A stretch of 64,000 bases of DNA from Crenobacter cavernae (GTDB lineage Bacteria > Pseudomonadota > Gammaproteobacteria > Burkholderiales > Chromobacteriaceae): positions 1,307,001 to 1,371,000 of the forward strand of contig NZ_CP031337.1 in assembly GCF_003355495.1 (NCBI RefSeq). Direction: 5' to 3'. This document shows, one piece after another, positions 15,910 to 24,240 of this stretch. The notes below the pieces were generated by a model. That model saw nothing but the letters and a program-made list of their open reading frames with translations, ran no database searches and was not told the origin of the DNA. A program made the translations under genes and the position numbers. Numbering within the stretch: position 1 is the stretch's first letter; each line of letters begins with the position of its first letter.

Positions 15910-18528
15910 ATGCAAGAACACTACAGCCCGCGCGAAGTCGAAACCGCCGCGCAAGCGCACTGGGAGACGACCGCCGCCTTCCGCGCCGTCGAAGACACCA
16001 CCCGCCCGAAATACTATGCGCTGTCGATGTTCCCGTACCCGTCGGGCAAGCTGCACATGGGCCATGTGCGCAACTACACCATCACCGACGCGCTGGCGCG
16101 CTTCATGAAGCTGCAGGGCTATAACGTGCTGCAGCCGATGGGCTGGGATGCGTTCGGCCTGCCGGCCGAGAACGCCGCGATGAAGAGCGGCGGCGCGCCG
16201 GCGGCGTGGACCTACGCCAACATCGAGTATATGAAGGGCCAGTTGAAGCAGCTCGGTTTCGCGCTCGACTGGGAACGCGAACTGGCCACTTGTACTCCCG
16301 AGTACTACCGCTGGGAGCAGTGGCTGTTCACCCGGCTGTTCGAGAAGGGCGTCATCTACAAGAAGAACGGCATCGTGAACTGGGACCCGGTCGATGCGAC
16401 CGTGCTCGCCAACGAGCAGGTGATCGACGGCCGCGGCTGGCGCTCGGGCGCCTTGGTCGAGAAGCGCGAAATCCCGATGTATTACTTCGCGATCACCCAG
16501 TACGCCGATGAACTGCTCGACAGCCTCGACACGCTCGACGGCTGGCCCGAGCAGGTCAAGACCATGCAGCGCAACTGGATCGGCAAGAGCTTCGGCGCCG
16601 AGATCGTGTTCCCGTATGACGCGGCAAGCGTCGGCCACGGCGGCGAGTTGAAGGTCTATACGACGCGTCCGGACACGCTGATGGGCGCCACTTACGTCGC
16701 GGTCGCCGCCGAGCACCCGCTCGCGACGCAGGCCGCCGCGAACAATCCCGAGCTGCAAGCCTTCATCGCCGAATGCAAGGCCGGCTCGGTCGCCGAGGCC
16801 GACATGGCGACCATGGAGAAGAAGGGCGTGCCGACCGGGCTGTTCGTCGAGCATCCGCTTACCGGTACGATGCTGCCGGTGTGGGTTGCCAACTACGTGC
16901 TGTGGGGCTACGGCGAGGGCGCGGTGATGGCCGTGCCGGGCCACGACGAGCGCGACTTCGCGTTCGCCAACAAGTACGCGCTGTCGATCAAGCAGGTGAT
17001 CGGCAAGGTAGAAGGCGACAACGACTTCGAAGCGACCGAATGGCGCGAGTGGTACGCCGCCAAGGACGAATCCGTTAAAACGGTGAATTCCGGCAAGTAC
17101 GACGGCCTCGGCTACCAGGCGGCGTTCGACGCGATCGTCGCCGACCTCGAAGCCCAGCAGCATGGCGCTAAGCGCACGCAGTACCGGCTGCGCGACTGGG
17201 GCATCAGCCGCCAGCGCTACTGGGGCTGCCCGATCCCGATCATCCACTGCGACCACTGCGGCGACGTGCCGGTGCCGGAAGACCAGCTGCCGGTCGTTTT
17301 GCCGGAGAACGTGATTCCCGATGGCGCCGGTAGCCCGCTGGCCAAAATGCCGGAATTCTACGAGACAACGTGTCCGAAGTGCGGCAGCGCGGCGCGCCGC
17401 GAGACCGACACGATGGACACCTTCGTCGAGTCGAGCTGGTACTACGCGCGCTACGCGAGCCCGAACTGCGACACCGCGATGGTCGACAAGAAGGCGGCCG
17501 ACTACTGGCTGCAGGTCGACCAGTACGTCGGTGGCATCGAACACGCGATCCTGCACCTGTTGTACGCGCGCTTCTTCCACAAGCTGATGCGCGACGAGGG
17601 CCTGGTGTCGAGCGACGAGCCGTTCAAGAGCCTGCTGACGCAGGGCATGGTCGTGTGCGAGACCTTCTACCGCGACCTGCCGAACGGTTCCAAGGACTGG
17701 ATCGCGCCGCAGGACGTGATCCTCGAGCGCGACGGCAAAGGAAAAATCATCTCGGCCCGCCATTGCGTCGACGGCGAGCCGGTGACCATCGGCGGCATCG
17801 AGAAGATGTCCAAATCGAAGAACAACGGCGTCGACCCGTCGGAATTCATCGAGAAGTACGGCGCCGACACCGCGCGCCTGTTCATGATGTTCGCCGCGCC
17901 GCCGGACCAGTCGCTCGAGTGGTCGGACGCCGGCGTAGAAGGCGCGTTCCGTTTCCTCAAGCGCCTGTGGAAGACGGTGAACGAGCACGTCGCCACCGGC
18001 GTGGCAGAGAAGTACGCGTCCGGCGAACTCAGCGCCGGTTTGAAGGAGCTGCGCTTCAAGCTGCACTCGACCATCCAGAAGGTCGCCGACGACTACGGCC
18101 GCCGCCAGCAGTTCAATACCGCGATCGCCGCGGTGATGGAACTGTTGAACACCTACGACAAGGCCGACACTTCTGACAACCTTGGCCGAGCCGTCGCCCA
18201 GGAGGTGCTCGAAGCCGCCGTGATCGTGCTGTCGCCGATCGTGCCGCACATCGCCGAGGCGCTGTGGAACGGGCTGAAGCCCGGCACGGCCTTGCTCGAA
18301 CAGGCGTGGCCGAGCATCGACGAGTCGGCGCTGGTCAAGACCGAGCTCGAACTGATGGTGCAGGTCAACGGCAAGCTGCGCGGCAGCATCACCGTGCCGG
18401 CCGCCGCGGCGAAAGACGCGATCGAGGCGGCCGCGATGGCCAACGAGAACGTGCAGAAGTTCATGGAAGGCAAACCGGCCAAGAAGGTGATCGTGGTGCC
18501 GGGCCGTCTGGTCAACATCGTCGTTTAA
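15910..18528 (+). CDS. leuS: Leucyl-tRNA synthetase
   Basis: Charges tRNA-Leu. The 872-residue class I enzyme has the HIGH motif as H-M-G-H (residues 49-52), the CP1 editing domain with T-T-R-P-D-T-L-M-G-A-T and the G-H-D-E-R-D editing-site aspartate, a zinc-binding segment with C-D-H-C and C-P-K-C, and K-M-S-K-S at residues 632-636, followed by the anticodon-binding and C-terminal tRNA-binding domains. Length is normal. It heads the leuS-lptE-holA block. Over 2.6 kb it holds no exact 10-mer repeat, only the CTTGGCCGAG variant at 18181-18190. Confidence 0.98.
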   Translation: MQEHYSPREVETAAQAHWETTAAFRAVEDTTRPKYYALSMFPYPSGKLHMGHVRNYTITDALARFMKLQGYNVLQPMGWDAFGLPAENAAMKSGGAPAAWTYANIEYMKGQLKQLGFALDWERELATCTPEYYRWEQWLFTRLFEKGVIYKKNGIVNWDPVDATVLANEQVIDGRGWRSGALVEKREIPMYYFAITQYADELLDSLDTLDGWPEQVKTMQRNWIGKSFGAEIVFPYDAASVGHGGELKVYTTRPDTLMGATYVAVAAEHPLATQAAANNPELQAFIAECKAGSVAEADMATMEKKGVPTGLFVEHPLTGTMLPVWVANYVLWGYGEGAVMAVPGHDERDFAFANKYALSIKQVIGKVEGDNDFEATEWREWYAAKDESVKTVNSGKYDGLGYQAAFDAIVADLEAQQHGAKRTQYRLRDWGISRQRYWGCPIPIIHCDHCGDVPVPEDQLPVVLPENVIPDGAGSPLAKMPEFYETTCPKCGSAARRETDTMDTFVESSWYYARYASPNCDTAMVDKKAADYWLQVDQYVGGIEHAILHLLYARFFHKLMRDEGLVSSDEPFKSLLTQGMVVCETFYRDLPNGSKDWIAPQDVILERDGKGKIISARHCVDGEPVTIGGIEKMSKSKNNGVDPSEFIEKYGADTARLFMMFAAPPDQSLEWSDAGVEGAFRFLKRLWKTVNEHVATGVAEKYASGELSAGLKELRFKLHSTIQKVADDYGRRQQFNTAIAAVMELLNTYDKADTSDNLGRAVAQEVLEAAVIVLSPIVPHIAEALWNGLKPGTALLEQAWPSIDESALVKTELELMVQVNGKLRGSITVPAAAAKDAIEAAAMANENVQKFMEGKPAKKVIVVPGRLVNIVV

Positions 18529-18564
18529 CCGTTCAGGGGGCCCAGGCCCCCAGCCGGAGTGTTC

Positions 18565-19107
18565 ATGCGTCTGATCCGCAACCTGCTGCTCCTCGCGTCG
18601 CTCGTCACGCTCACCGCCTGCGGCTTCCAGCTGCGTGGCGTCTCCGCGCCGACGAAGCCCTTGCCGTTCGCCTCGCTCTACCTCGACGGCCAGGGCAGCG
18701 TGCTGCCCGAGCTGAAGAAGGCGCTCGAGCGCGACCCGCGCCTGAAGCTCGCCGCGTCGGCCAAGGACGCCGAGGCGGTGCTGACCGTGAGCCACGAAGA
18801 GACCGCCAAGGACATCCTGACGATCAACCGCGGCGGCAAGGTCAACGAGTACCTGCTGACGCTGCGCGTGACCGCCGAGGTGACGCAGAACGCCGAACCG
18901 CTCGGCGCGCCGCGCACCGTGCTGGTCCGCCGCAAGCTCGGCTACGCCGACCAGGACGTGCTCGGTAAGGAAGAGGAAGAGGCCTTCCTGTGGAAGGACA
19001 TGCGCCGCGACGCGGCCGACCAGCTGGTGCGCAGCCTCGCCTACGTGAAGCCGCTGCCGGCCGCCGGGCAACAGTCGATCAAGCCCGATGCCCAGCCTCA
19101 GCGCTGA
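18565..19107 (+). CDS. lptE: LPS-assembly lipoprotein LptE
   Basis: Outer-membrane lipoprotein that plugs the LptD barrel and helps insert lipopolysaccharide. The 180-residue precursor has a hydrophobic signal and the lipobox L-T-A-C (Cys about residue 19) followed by G-F-Q-L-R-G, the usual mature start of LptE. The ATG at 18565 was preferred over a GTG two codons earlier. The order leuS-lptE-holA is conserved in beta- and gammaproteobacteria. Its 3' end overlaps holA by 20 bp. Confidence 0.93.
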   Translation: MRLIRNLLLLASLVTLTACGFQLRGVSAPTKPLPFASLYLDGQGSVLPELKKALERDPRLKLAASAKDAEAVLTVSHEETAKDILTINRGGKVNEYLLTLRVTAEVTQNAEPLGAPRTVLVRRKLGYADQDVLGKEEEEAFLWKDMRRDAADQLVRSLAYVKPLPAAGQQSIKPDAQPQR

Positions 19108-20098
19108 CGCGCTCGCCGGGCAGCTGGAGCGCGGCCTCGCGCCGCTCTACTTCGTCCACGGCGAAGAAGCGCTGATCGCGCTCGAAGCCGCCGACGCGAT
19201 CCGTGCGGCGGCGCGTGCCGCCGGCTACGGCGAACGCGAGGTGCTGATCGCAGAGGGCGGCTTCGACTGGTCGCGTCTTGCCGAAGCGAGTCAAAGCCTG
19301 TCTTTGTTCACGTCGCTCAAGCTGCTCGAGATCCGCATCCCCGGCGGCAAGCCCGGCAACGAAGGCGCGGCCGCGCTGCAGGCCCTGGCCGAGGCGCCGC
19401 CGGCCGACACGCTGATGCTCGTCATCCTCCCGAAACTCGAGAAAACCCAGCTGTCGAGCAAGTGGTTCACCGCGCTCGCGGCGGCCGCGCAGGTGGTCGA
19501 GGCCAAGCCCGTCGGTCGCGCCGAGCTGCCCGGCTGGATCGCGCGGCGACTGAAGCGCCAGGGCCAGACGCTGTCGGCCGAGGCGCTGCAATTCTTCGCC
19601 GACCGCGTCGAAGGCAACCTGCTCGCCGCGCGGCAGGAGGTCGACAAGCTCGCCTTGCTGTTCCCGGAAGGCGAGATCGGCTTCGACGACCTCAGGGCGT
19701 CGGTCGCCAACGTCGCGCGCTTCGACGTGTTCCAGCTGTCGGAAGCGTGGCTGTCGGGGGACGGCGCGCGCGTCGCGCGCATGCTCGACGGGCTCGAGGC
19801 AGAGGGCGAGGCTCCGGTGCTGGTGTTGTGGGCGGCGAGCGAGGACGTGCGCACGCTGCTGAAGCTGCGTCAGGGGCTGAAGGACGGCAGGACGGTGCGC
19901 GATCTCGCCCGCGAGCTGCGTCTGTGGGGCGACAGGCAAAGGTTGGCCGAGCCGGCCTTGAAACGCATCGGGCCGCGCACGCTGATGGAATTATTGCCCG
20001 AGTGCGCGCGTGCCGACCGCCAGATCAAGGGCGCCGAGGTCGGCGACGCTTGGCTGACGCTGCGCCGGGTGGCGGCAAGGCTCGCCGCTTCGCGCTGA
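19088..20098 (+). CDS. holA: DNA polymerase III delta subunit
   Basis: Delta opens the beta sliding clamp in the clamp-loader complex. The 336-residue product has the family pattern P-L-Y-F-V-H-G-E-E near the N-terminus, L-F-T-S-L-K-L-L-E-I-R (clamp-interaction wedge region), and the collar domain with N-V-A-R-F-D-V-F-Q-L. It starts inside the end of lptE, suggesting coupled translation. A full AAGGTTGGCCGAGC repeat (19939-19952) is read Gln-Arg-Leu-Ala-Glu-Pro in the C-terminal collar. Confidence 0.93.
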   Translation: MPSLSADALAGQLERGLAPLYFVHGEEALIALEAADAIRAAARAAGYGEREVLIAEGGFDWSRLAEASQSLSLFTSLKLLEIRIPGGKPGNEGAAALQALAEAPPADTLMLVILPKLEKTQLSSKWFTALAAAAQVVEAKPVGRAELPGWIARRLKRQGQTLSAEALQFFADRVEGNLLAARQEVDKLALLFPEGEIGFDDLRASVANVARFDVFQLSEAWLSGDGARVARMLDGLEAEGEAPVLVLWAASEDVRTLLKLRQGLKDGRTVRDLARELRLWGDRQRLAEPALKRIGPRTLMELLPECARADRQIKGAEVGDAWLTLRRVAARLAASR

Positions 20099-20114
20099 AA
20101 ACGTTGCCCGATAC

Positions 20115-20145
20115 AAAAACGGCCTGCATCTGCAGGCCGTTTTGC
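20115..20145. terminator. Bidirectional terminator between holA and the transglycosylase gene
   Basis: Stem ACGGCCTGC/GCAGGCCGT around ATCT with flanking A and T runs, between two convergent genes. Confidence 0.9.
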
Positions 20146-20161
20146 TTTGCCGGGGCGCCGC

Positions 20162-20887
20162 TTACAGCGCCTGGTCCGGCTTGATGATCACGCGTACGCG
20201 CTTGGCCGCGTAGGTGGTGCCGCCGGTGTCGGCGCCGCCCTGGTAGGACGCCAGCACCTTGGCGACGTAACCGCGCGTTTCCGGGTACGGCGGGATGCGG
20301 TTCTTGTACTTCTGCACCGCGCCTTCGCCGGCGTTGTACGCTGCGATCACCAGCGGCAGGTTGCCGTTGAAGGTGGTCAGCAGGAATTTCAGGTAACGCG
20401 CGCCGGCCTTCAGGTTCTGGCGCGGGTCGTTCAATTGGGTGACGCCGAAGCGTTCGCCGGTGGCCGGCATCACCTGCATCAGGCCGACGGCGCCCTTGGG
20501 CGACAGCGCGGTGTTCCGGTAGCCGGATTCGACGCTGACGATCGCGTGCAGCAAAGCGGCATCGAGCTGGTTGTCGCGCGCGGCCTTGGCTATCATGTCG
20601 CGATACGGCGCCTTCTTGCCGGCGCTGATCTTCGGCGCGTTCACCTTGGGCAGGCCGGCGACGAGGTCGGGCCGCACACGGGTCTTGCCGGTGACGACCA
20701 CGTCGTCGACGGCATCCTCGCGCCCCTTCACCGAGCCGTTCTTGTGGAACAGCCGGTAGCGCTCGTCCACCTGTCGTTCGGCCAGATGCGCCTGTCCTTG
20801 TTCGTCGACGTAACCCCAGACTTCGGCTCGGGCGGTGGCGGACAACAGCGTGGCGACGGTGGCGAACAGCAGCAGGAATCGGATCAT
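20162..20887 (-). CDS. Lytic transglycosylase with N-terminal DUF4124 domain
   Basis: Cleaves peptidoglycan glycan strands in the periplasm. The 241-residue precursor has a signal peptide (about 1-20, ending A-R-A), a DUF4124-like segment V-W-G-Y-V-D-E-Q-G-Q-A-H, and an SLT domain with the catalytic Glu in S-V-E-S-G-Y, the G-L-M-Q-V-M-P motif and A-A-Y-N-A-G-E-G. The ATG at 20887 places the signal peptide at the N-terminus; an ATG 33 bp upstream would precede it with a non-signal stretch. It is similar in layout to small soluble Slt-type enzymes of betaproteobacteria. No neighbour suggests a specialised secretion role. Confidence 0.88.
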   Translation of the reverse strand: MIRFLLLFATVATLLSATARAEVWGYVDEQGQAHLAERQVDERYRLFHKNGSVKGREDAVDDVVVTGKTRVRPDLVAGLPKVNAPKISAGKKAPYRDMIAKAARDNQLDAALLHAIVSVESGYRNTALSPKGAVGLMQVMPATGERFGVTQLNDPRQNLKAGARYLKFLLTTFNGNLPLVIAAYNAGEGAVQKYKNRIPPYPETRGYVAKVLASYQGGADTGGTTYAAKRVRVIIKPDQAL

Positions 20888-20963
20888 CGGGGTTCCGTTT
20901 AGAAGGGGCAACCTCGGCATTATCGAGTACTTTCAATGACTTGGCCAGTTTGTCGCTTATTTT

Positions 20964-20980
20964 TTGCACAAACTGTGCAA
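20964..20980. promoter_or_regulatory. Perfect dyad TTGCACA-AAC-TGTGCAA
   Basis: A 7-bp perfect inverted repeat with a 3-bp spacer lies 85 bp upstream of yidB and 77 bp upstream of the divergent transglycosylase gene. Its size and symmetry suit a dimeric repressor. The cognate regulator is unknown. Confidence 0.5.
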
Positions 20981-21064
20981 GCTGCTAGGCTGAAACGAGG
21001 TCGCAAGCGGTGCGGCAATCCGTTCGTCATCGCGTGTTCAAACGGCGTCACGAGGAGGTAAACC

Positions 21065-21454
21065 ATGGCTTTGTGGGATCAATTGGGCGGTCTGTTCGGG
21101 AGCGAGGAAGGCGGGGTGTCCGGTGCGGTGCAGCAGTTGCTGGAACGCAACGGCGGCCTGTCCGGCTTGGTGGAAAAATTCCAGCAGGGGGGGCTGTCCG
21201 AGGTGGTCGGCTCGTGGGTCGGGACCGGCGAGAACCTGCCGGTGTCGGCCGAGCAGATCCAGTCGGTGCTCGGCAACGAGCAGCTGGCGGCGCTGGCCGA
21301 GAAGGTGGGCATCGACCCGCAGCAGCTGTCGGCCAACCTCGCCGAATACCTGCCGCAGCTGGTCGACAAGCTGACGCCGAATGGCGCGCTGCCCGAGGAG
21401 GGCGGCCTGTTGAGCCACGGCCTCGACGCGTTGAAGGGCTTTTTCAAGCACTGA
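21065..21454 (+). CDS. YidB-like protein (DUF937)
   Basis: A 129-residue soluble protein with the family pattern of Gly/Leu-rich segments: G-L-S-G-L-V-E-K-F-Q-Q-G-G-L-S-E-V-V-G-S-W near residues 30-50, then G-x-N-x-P-V-S-A-E-Q-I and the L-A-x-x-L-P-Q-L-V-D-K-L-T-P-x-G closing motif. Function is unknown. AGGAGG 9 nt upstream supports the ATG. The gene stands alone between a dyad-containing promoter region and a bidirectional terminator. Confidence 0.87.
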   Translation: MALWDQLGGLFGSEEGGVSGAVQQLLERNGGLSGLVEKFQQGGLSEVVGSWVGTGENLPVSAEQIQSVLGNEQLAALAEKVGIDPQQLSANLAEYLPQLVDKLTPNGALPEEGGLLSHGLDALKGFFKH

Positions 21455-21463
21455 CGCGAAGTG

Positions 21464-21497
21464 AAAAAAGCTCGGCCGACGTCGGCCGAGCTTTTTT
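21464..21497. terminator. Bidirectional terminator between yidB and rlmH
   Basis: A 34-nt perfect palindrome: six A, GCTCGGCCGAC, its complement and six T. The GGCCGAGC core matches the dispersed repeat, so this looks like a facing pair fused at the centre. Confidence 0.9.
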
Positions 21498-21515
21498 GTG
21501 CGCGCCGGCGCGCCC

Positions 21516-21986
21516 TCACTCGCGGTGGTAGGGATGGTTGTTGAGGATGGACACGGCGCGGTACAGCTGCTCGGCCAGCATCACGCGCACCATGCCGTGC
21601 GGCAGCGTCATCGCCGACAGCTGCAACAGCAGGTCGGCGCGCTGCTTCAGCTCGGCAGACAAGCCGTCGGCGCCGCCGATCACGAAGGCGATGTCCTGGC
21701 CGTCGGCCAGCCAGTCCTTCAGCCCAGTCGCCAGTTGCATCGACGTCCAGTTCTTGCCGCGCTCGTCGAGGACGACGAGCCGCGCGCGCGGCGGCAGGGC
21801 GGCGATCAGGCGCGCGTGTTCGGCGGCGATGCCTTTCTCGGCGGTGACGCCGCCGCCGCGTTTCTCTGGCTTGATTTCCTTCAGCTCCAGCGTGATGTCG
21901 CGACCGAAGCGCTTCGCGTAGTCGGTGAACGCCTCGTCCACCCAGCGCGGCATCTTGGTGCCGACCGCGAGGATCGTCATTTTCAT
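21516..21986 (-). CDS. rlmH: 23S rRNA (pseudouridine1915-N3)-methyltransferase
   Basis: SPOUT methyltransferase that modifies pseudouridine 1915 in 23S rRNA after ribosome assembly. The 156-residue product begins M-K-M-T-I-L-A-V-G-T-K-M-P, has L-D-E-R-G-K-N-W-T-S (SAM/knot region), F-V-I-G-G-A-D-G and the conserved C-terminal H-P-Y-H-R-E. It is the third gene of nadD-rsfS-rlmH. A 30-nt palindrome of two facing repeats lies 22 bp upstream of its start, between it and rsfS. Confidence 0.96.
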   Translation of the reverse strand: MKMTILAVGTKMPRWVDEAFTDYAKRFGRDITLELKEIKPEKRGGGVTAEKGIAAEHARLIAALPPRARLVVLDERGKNWTSMQLATGLKDWLADGQDIAFVIGGADGLSAELKQRADLLLQLSAMTLPHGMVRVMLAEQLYRAVSILNNHPYHRE

Positions 21987-22007
21987 CGTCGGGCTTCCCA
22001 AAAGACA

Positions 22008-22037
22008 ACAAGGTTGGCCGAGCTCGGCCAACCTTGT
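22008..22037. repeat. Perfect 30-nt palindrome of two facing AAGGTTGGCCGAG units
   Basis: ACAAGGTTGGCCGAG followed directly by its complement. It lies in the 99-bp rsfS-rlmH gap within an operon. On the leftward transcript it would form a hairpin followed by TTGTTGTCTTTT, so it may partly terminate or process the message before rlmH. Confidence 0.9.
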
Positions 22038-22085
22038 GAAGTGCGGGGGCCGGGCTCGCGCCCGGCCGTCAGCAATGGCGTGCGC

Positions 22086-22460
22086 TTACAGCGCCTGCCA
22101 CGGACGGCCGCCGGCCGGCAGGAAGGACGGCTTCTCGCCGCCCCACAGCGCTTCGATGTCGTAGTAGTCGCGCACCGCGGGCAGCATCACGTGGACGACG
22201 ACGTCGCCGGCGTCGACCAGCACCCATTCGCCGCTTTCCTGGCCTTCGGTGCCGACGATGTCGACGCCGGCTTCCTTCAGCTTAACGTGCACGCTGTTGG
22301 CGAGCGCCTTCACCTGGCGGTTGGAGTCGCCGGTGCAGACGACCATGCGCTGGAACAGCTGGGTCAGCGTGCTGGTGTCGAGTTCGAGAATGTCTTTGCC
22401 CTTGACGTCTTCGAGGGCTTCGATCGCCAGCTTGGCGATCTCGGGAGCTTCCATATACAT
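22086..22460 (-). CDS. rsfS: Ribosomal silencing factor
   Basis: RsfS binds L14 on the large subunit and blocks joining when nutrients are low. The 124-residue product has the family features A-L-E-D-V-K-G-K-D-I near residue 20, the C-T-G-D-S-N-R-Q-V segment, and the strongly conserved W-V-L-V-D-A-G-D-V-V-V-H-V-M and Y-Y-D-I-E-A-L-W near the end. The ATG at 22460 was chosen because GGAAG lies about 7 nt upstream; the next ATG is two codons later. The nadD stop lies 12 bp upstream of this start. Confidence 0.94.
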   Translation of the reverse strand: MYMEAPEIAKLAIEALEDVKGKDILELDTSTLTQLFQRMVVCTGDSNRQVKALANSVHVKLKEAGVDIVGTEGQESGEWVLVDAGDVVVHVMLPAVRDYYDIEALWGGEKPSFLPAGGRPWQAL

Positions 22461-22471
22461 CTGTTCTTCCT

Positions 22472-23143
22472 TCAAGTAGGCCGCGCGGTCGTCGCCCCGC
22501 CGTACAGGCGCTCGGCTTTGATATAGGCGAGCACCGCGGGATCGATCAGGCCGTCGACCGCCTCGCCGCGGCCGAGCCGGGCGCGCAATTCGGTGGCCGA
22601 GATATTCATCGGCGGCAAAGTCAAGGCGCGGATTGTACCCGAGGGCGTTCGATTTGGAAAATCAGTCACTTGGCGCGCGCGCCACTCGGCGGCCACCGCC
22701 TCGGGCAGCCCGGCCGGATCGAAGCCGGGACGCAGCGCGACGGCGACGTGGGCGAGCGCGAAGATCTCGCGCCAGCGGCGCCAGGTGTCGAGCGTGGCGA
22801 GCGAGTCGCCGCCGATCAGGCAGTGGATCGGCGTGTCGGGTCCGAGTTCGGCGCGCAAGCTTGCCAGCGTTTCTACCGTATAGCTCGGCCGACCCTGGCG
22901 GACTTCGCGGTCGTCGACGACGAGCCCGGTCTCGCCTTCGATCGCGAGGCGCGCCATCGCGAGCCGCTGTTCGGCGTTCGCTTCGGGCGCGCGGTCGCGA
23001 TGGTAGGGGTCGCCGGCCGGGATCAGCCTGACTTCGGATAGCCGCAACTCGTCGCGCAGCGCGCGCGCGAGGCGCAGGTGGCCGGCGTGGATCGGGTCGA
23101 AGGTGCCACCGAACACGCCGACGGCGAGGGGAGCGCCTACCAT
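22472..23143 (-). CDS. nadD: Nicotinate-mononucleotide adenylyltransferase
   Basis: Makes deamido-NAD in NAD synthesis. The 223-residue product opens with the nucleotidyltransferase motif G-V-F-G-G-T-F-D-P-I-H-A-G-H-L (residues about 9-23), has L-I-G-G-D-S-L-A-T-L and closes with the I-S-A-T-E-L-R-A-R-L motif (ISSTxIR-type). It overlaps the DUF2804 gene upstream by 7 bp and precedes rsfS by 11 bp, so these genes probably form one transcript ending with rlmH. Confidence 0.95.
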   Translation of the reverse strand: MVGAPLAVGVFGGTFDPIHAGHLRLARALRDELRLSEVRLIPAGDPYHRDRAPEANAEQRLAMARLAIEGETGLVVDDREVRQGRPSYTVETLASLRAELGPDTPIHCLIGGDSLATLDTWRRWREIFALAHVAVALRPGFDPAGLPEAVAAEWRARQVTDFPNRTPSGTIRALTLPPMNISATELRARLGRGEAVDGLIDPAVLAYIKAERLYGGATTARPT

Positions 23144-24135
23144 TTGGACGCGTGGTCCTCGGTGACGCCGACGAGATTTGCTACGCGGCGCACCTCGCCG
23201 CTGACCGGGTGGGTGACCGTGCCGTGGAAGGTGCCGATCGGCTGCAGGTAGCGGCTTTCGGCGATGACGTGGCGGCGGTAGTCGCTGCGCGCGCCTTCGG
23301 GGCGGAACTCCAGGTCGACCAGGCCGTCGGCGGTGCGGATGCGCCACGGCGCGAGCGGCGCGGCCTCGTCGAAGTCGAAGCTGGCCTCGGCCAACCTGAA
23401 CAGCTCGCCGTCGAGCCACAGCGCGTTCTCGGCGCTGCCCATGAAGCCCGCCTGCAGGTTGAAGCCGAGGCCGGGTGTGTGCGCGCTCGCCCAGCGCCAG
23501 CGCGTGTCGCGCGCCAACAGGCCGTTGGACGCGTCGAGGCTGGCGACGGCGCCGTCGAGCGAAAGATGGGCGCCGGCGACGTCGACAAAGCCGGCAGCCG
23601 GCAGCGCGCCGCTCTTGTGCGTCGCGTGCGCGAGCCAGTTGGCCGGCGCGATCGCGGCCAGTATCGGGCCGGGTTCGGACAGGTCGACGTGGGCGGCGAG
23701 CTTGAGTTCGGGGGCGTTGACCGTCACCTCGAGCCGCGAATCGGCGCGGCGGAACGCGACGCAGCGCTTGCCGGCGCGGAAGGTGGCGTCGCCGAACGCG
23801 CGGTCTTCGATGCGGGAGCGGCGGCCGGGCAGGCCGGTCGCCGAGAACTCGGCGACGATGCGGCGTTCGCCGCGGTCGAACACATAGGCGAAGGCGGCGC
23901 CGGTCCAGCCGACGTCGACGACGGCGGCCGCGACGAAGAAGTGCTCGTGCGCGAAGGCCACGTACTGCCAGCGTTTGTGGTGCAGGCGGCGGGTCAGCCG
24001 TTTGAACGGCGGCGCCTTGAGCGGCGACCAGGACAGGCTGCCGACCACGCCCTGGTACATGCCGAAGGCCGGTACGCCGCGTTCGTGCACCAGGAAGGCG
24101 GGTGCCGGTGGCAAGGAACTAGGGGAAGGGTCCAT
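23137..24135 (-). CDS. DUF2804 domain protein
   Basis: A 332-residue protein without signal peptide or membrane helix, rich in beta-type alternation and aromatic residues (K-R-W-Q-Y-V-A-F-A-H-E-H-F near residue 55; W-R-W-A-S-A-H-T-P-G-L-G-F-N-L mid-protein), matching what I know of DUF2804, a lipocalin-like family of unknown function. Its 3' end overlaps nadD by 7 bp, so it probably heads the nadD-rsfS-rlmH transcript. A repeat copy at 23396-23405 encodes Arg-Leu-Ala-Glu. Confidence 0.75.
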   Translation of the reverse strand: MDPSPSSLPPAPAFLVHERGVPAFGMYQGVVGSLSWSPLKAPPFKRLTRRLHHKRWQYVAFAHEHFFVAAAVVDVGWTGAAFAYVFDRGERRIVAEFSATGLPGRRSRIEDRAFGDATFRAGKRCVAFRRADSRLEVTVNAPELKLAAHVDLSEPGPILAAIAPANWLAHATHKSGALPAAGFVDVAGAHLSLDGAVASLDASNGLLARDTRWRWASAHTPGLGFNLQAGFMGSAENALWLDGELFRLAEASFDFDEAAPLAPWRIRTADGLVDLEFRPEGARSDYRRHVIAESRYLQPIGTFHGTVTHPVSGEVRRVANLVGVTEDHASKW

Positions 24136-24240
24136 TCATGGGGGGCCGTGCGGCAGTGTCGCACGGCCGGAAGTTGAACATGAACAACAGTTTATTCCAG
24201 ATTGCGTCCGGATGTCCGGTATGGGAAGCCGACTGCGGGA

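Noticed and set aside
22036..22048. AAGTGCGGG, one base from the Haemophilus USS core
   Set aside because: Single inexact occurrence; no enrichment.
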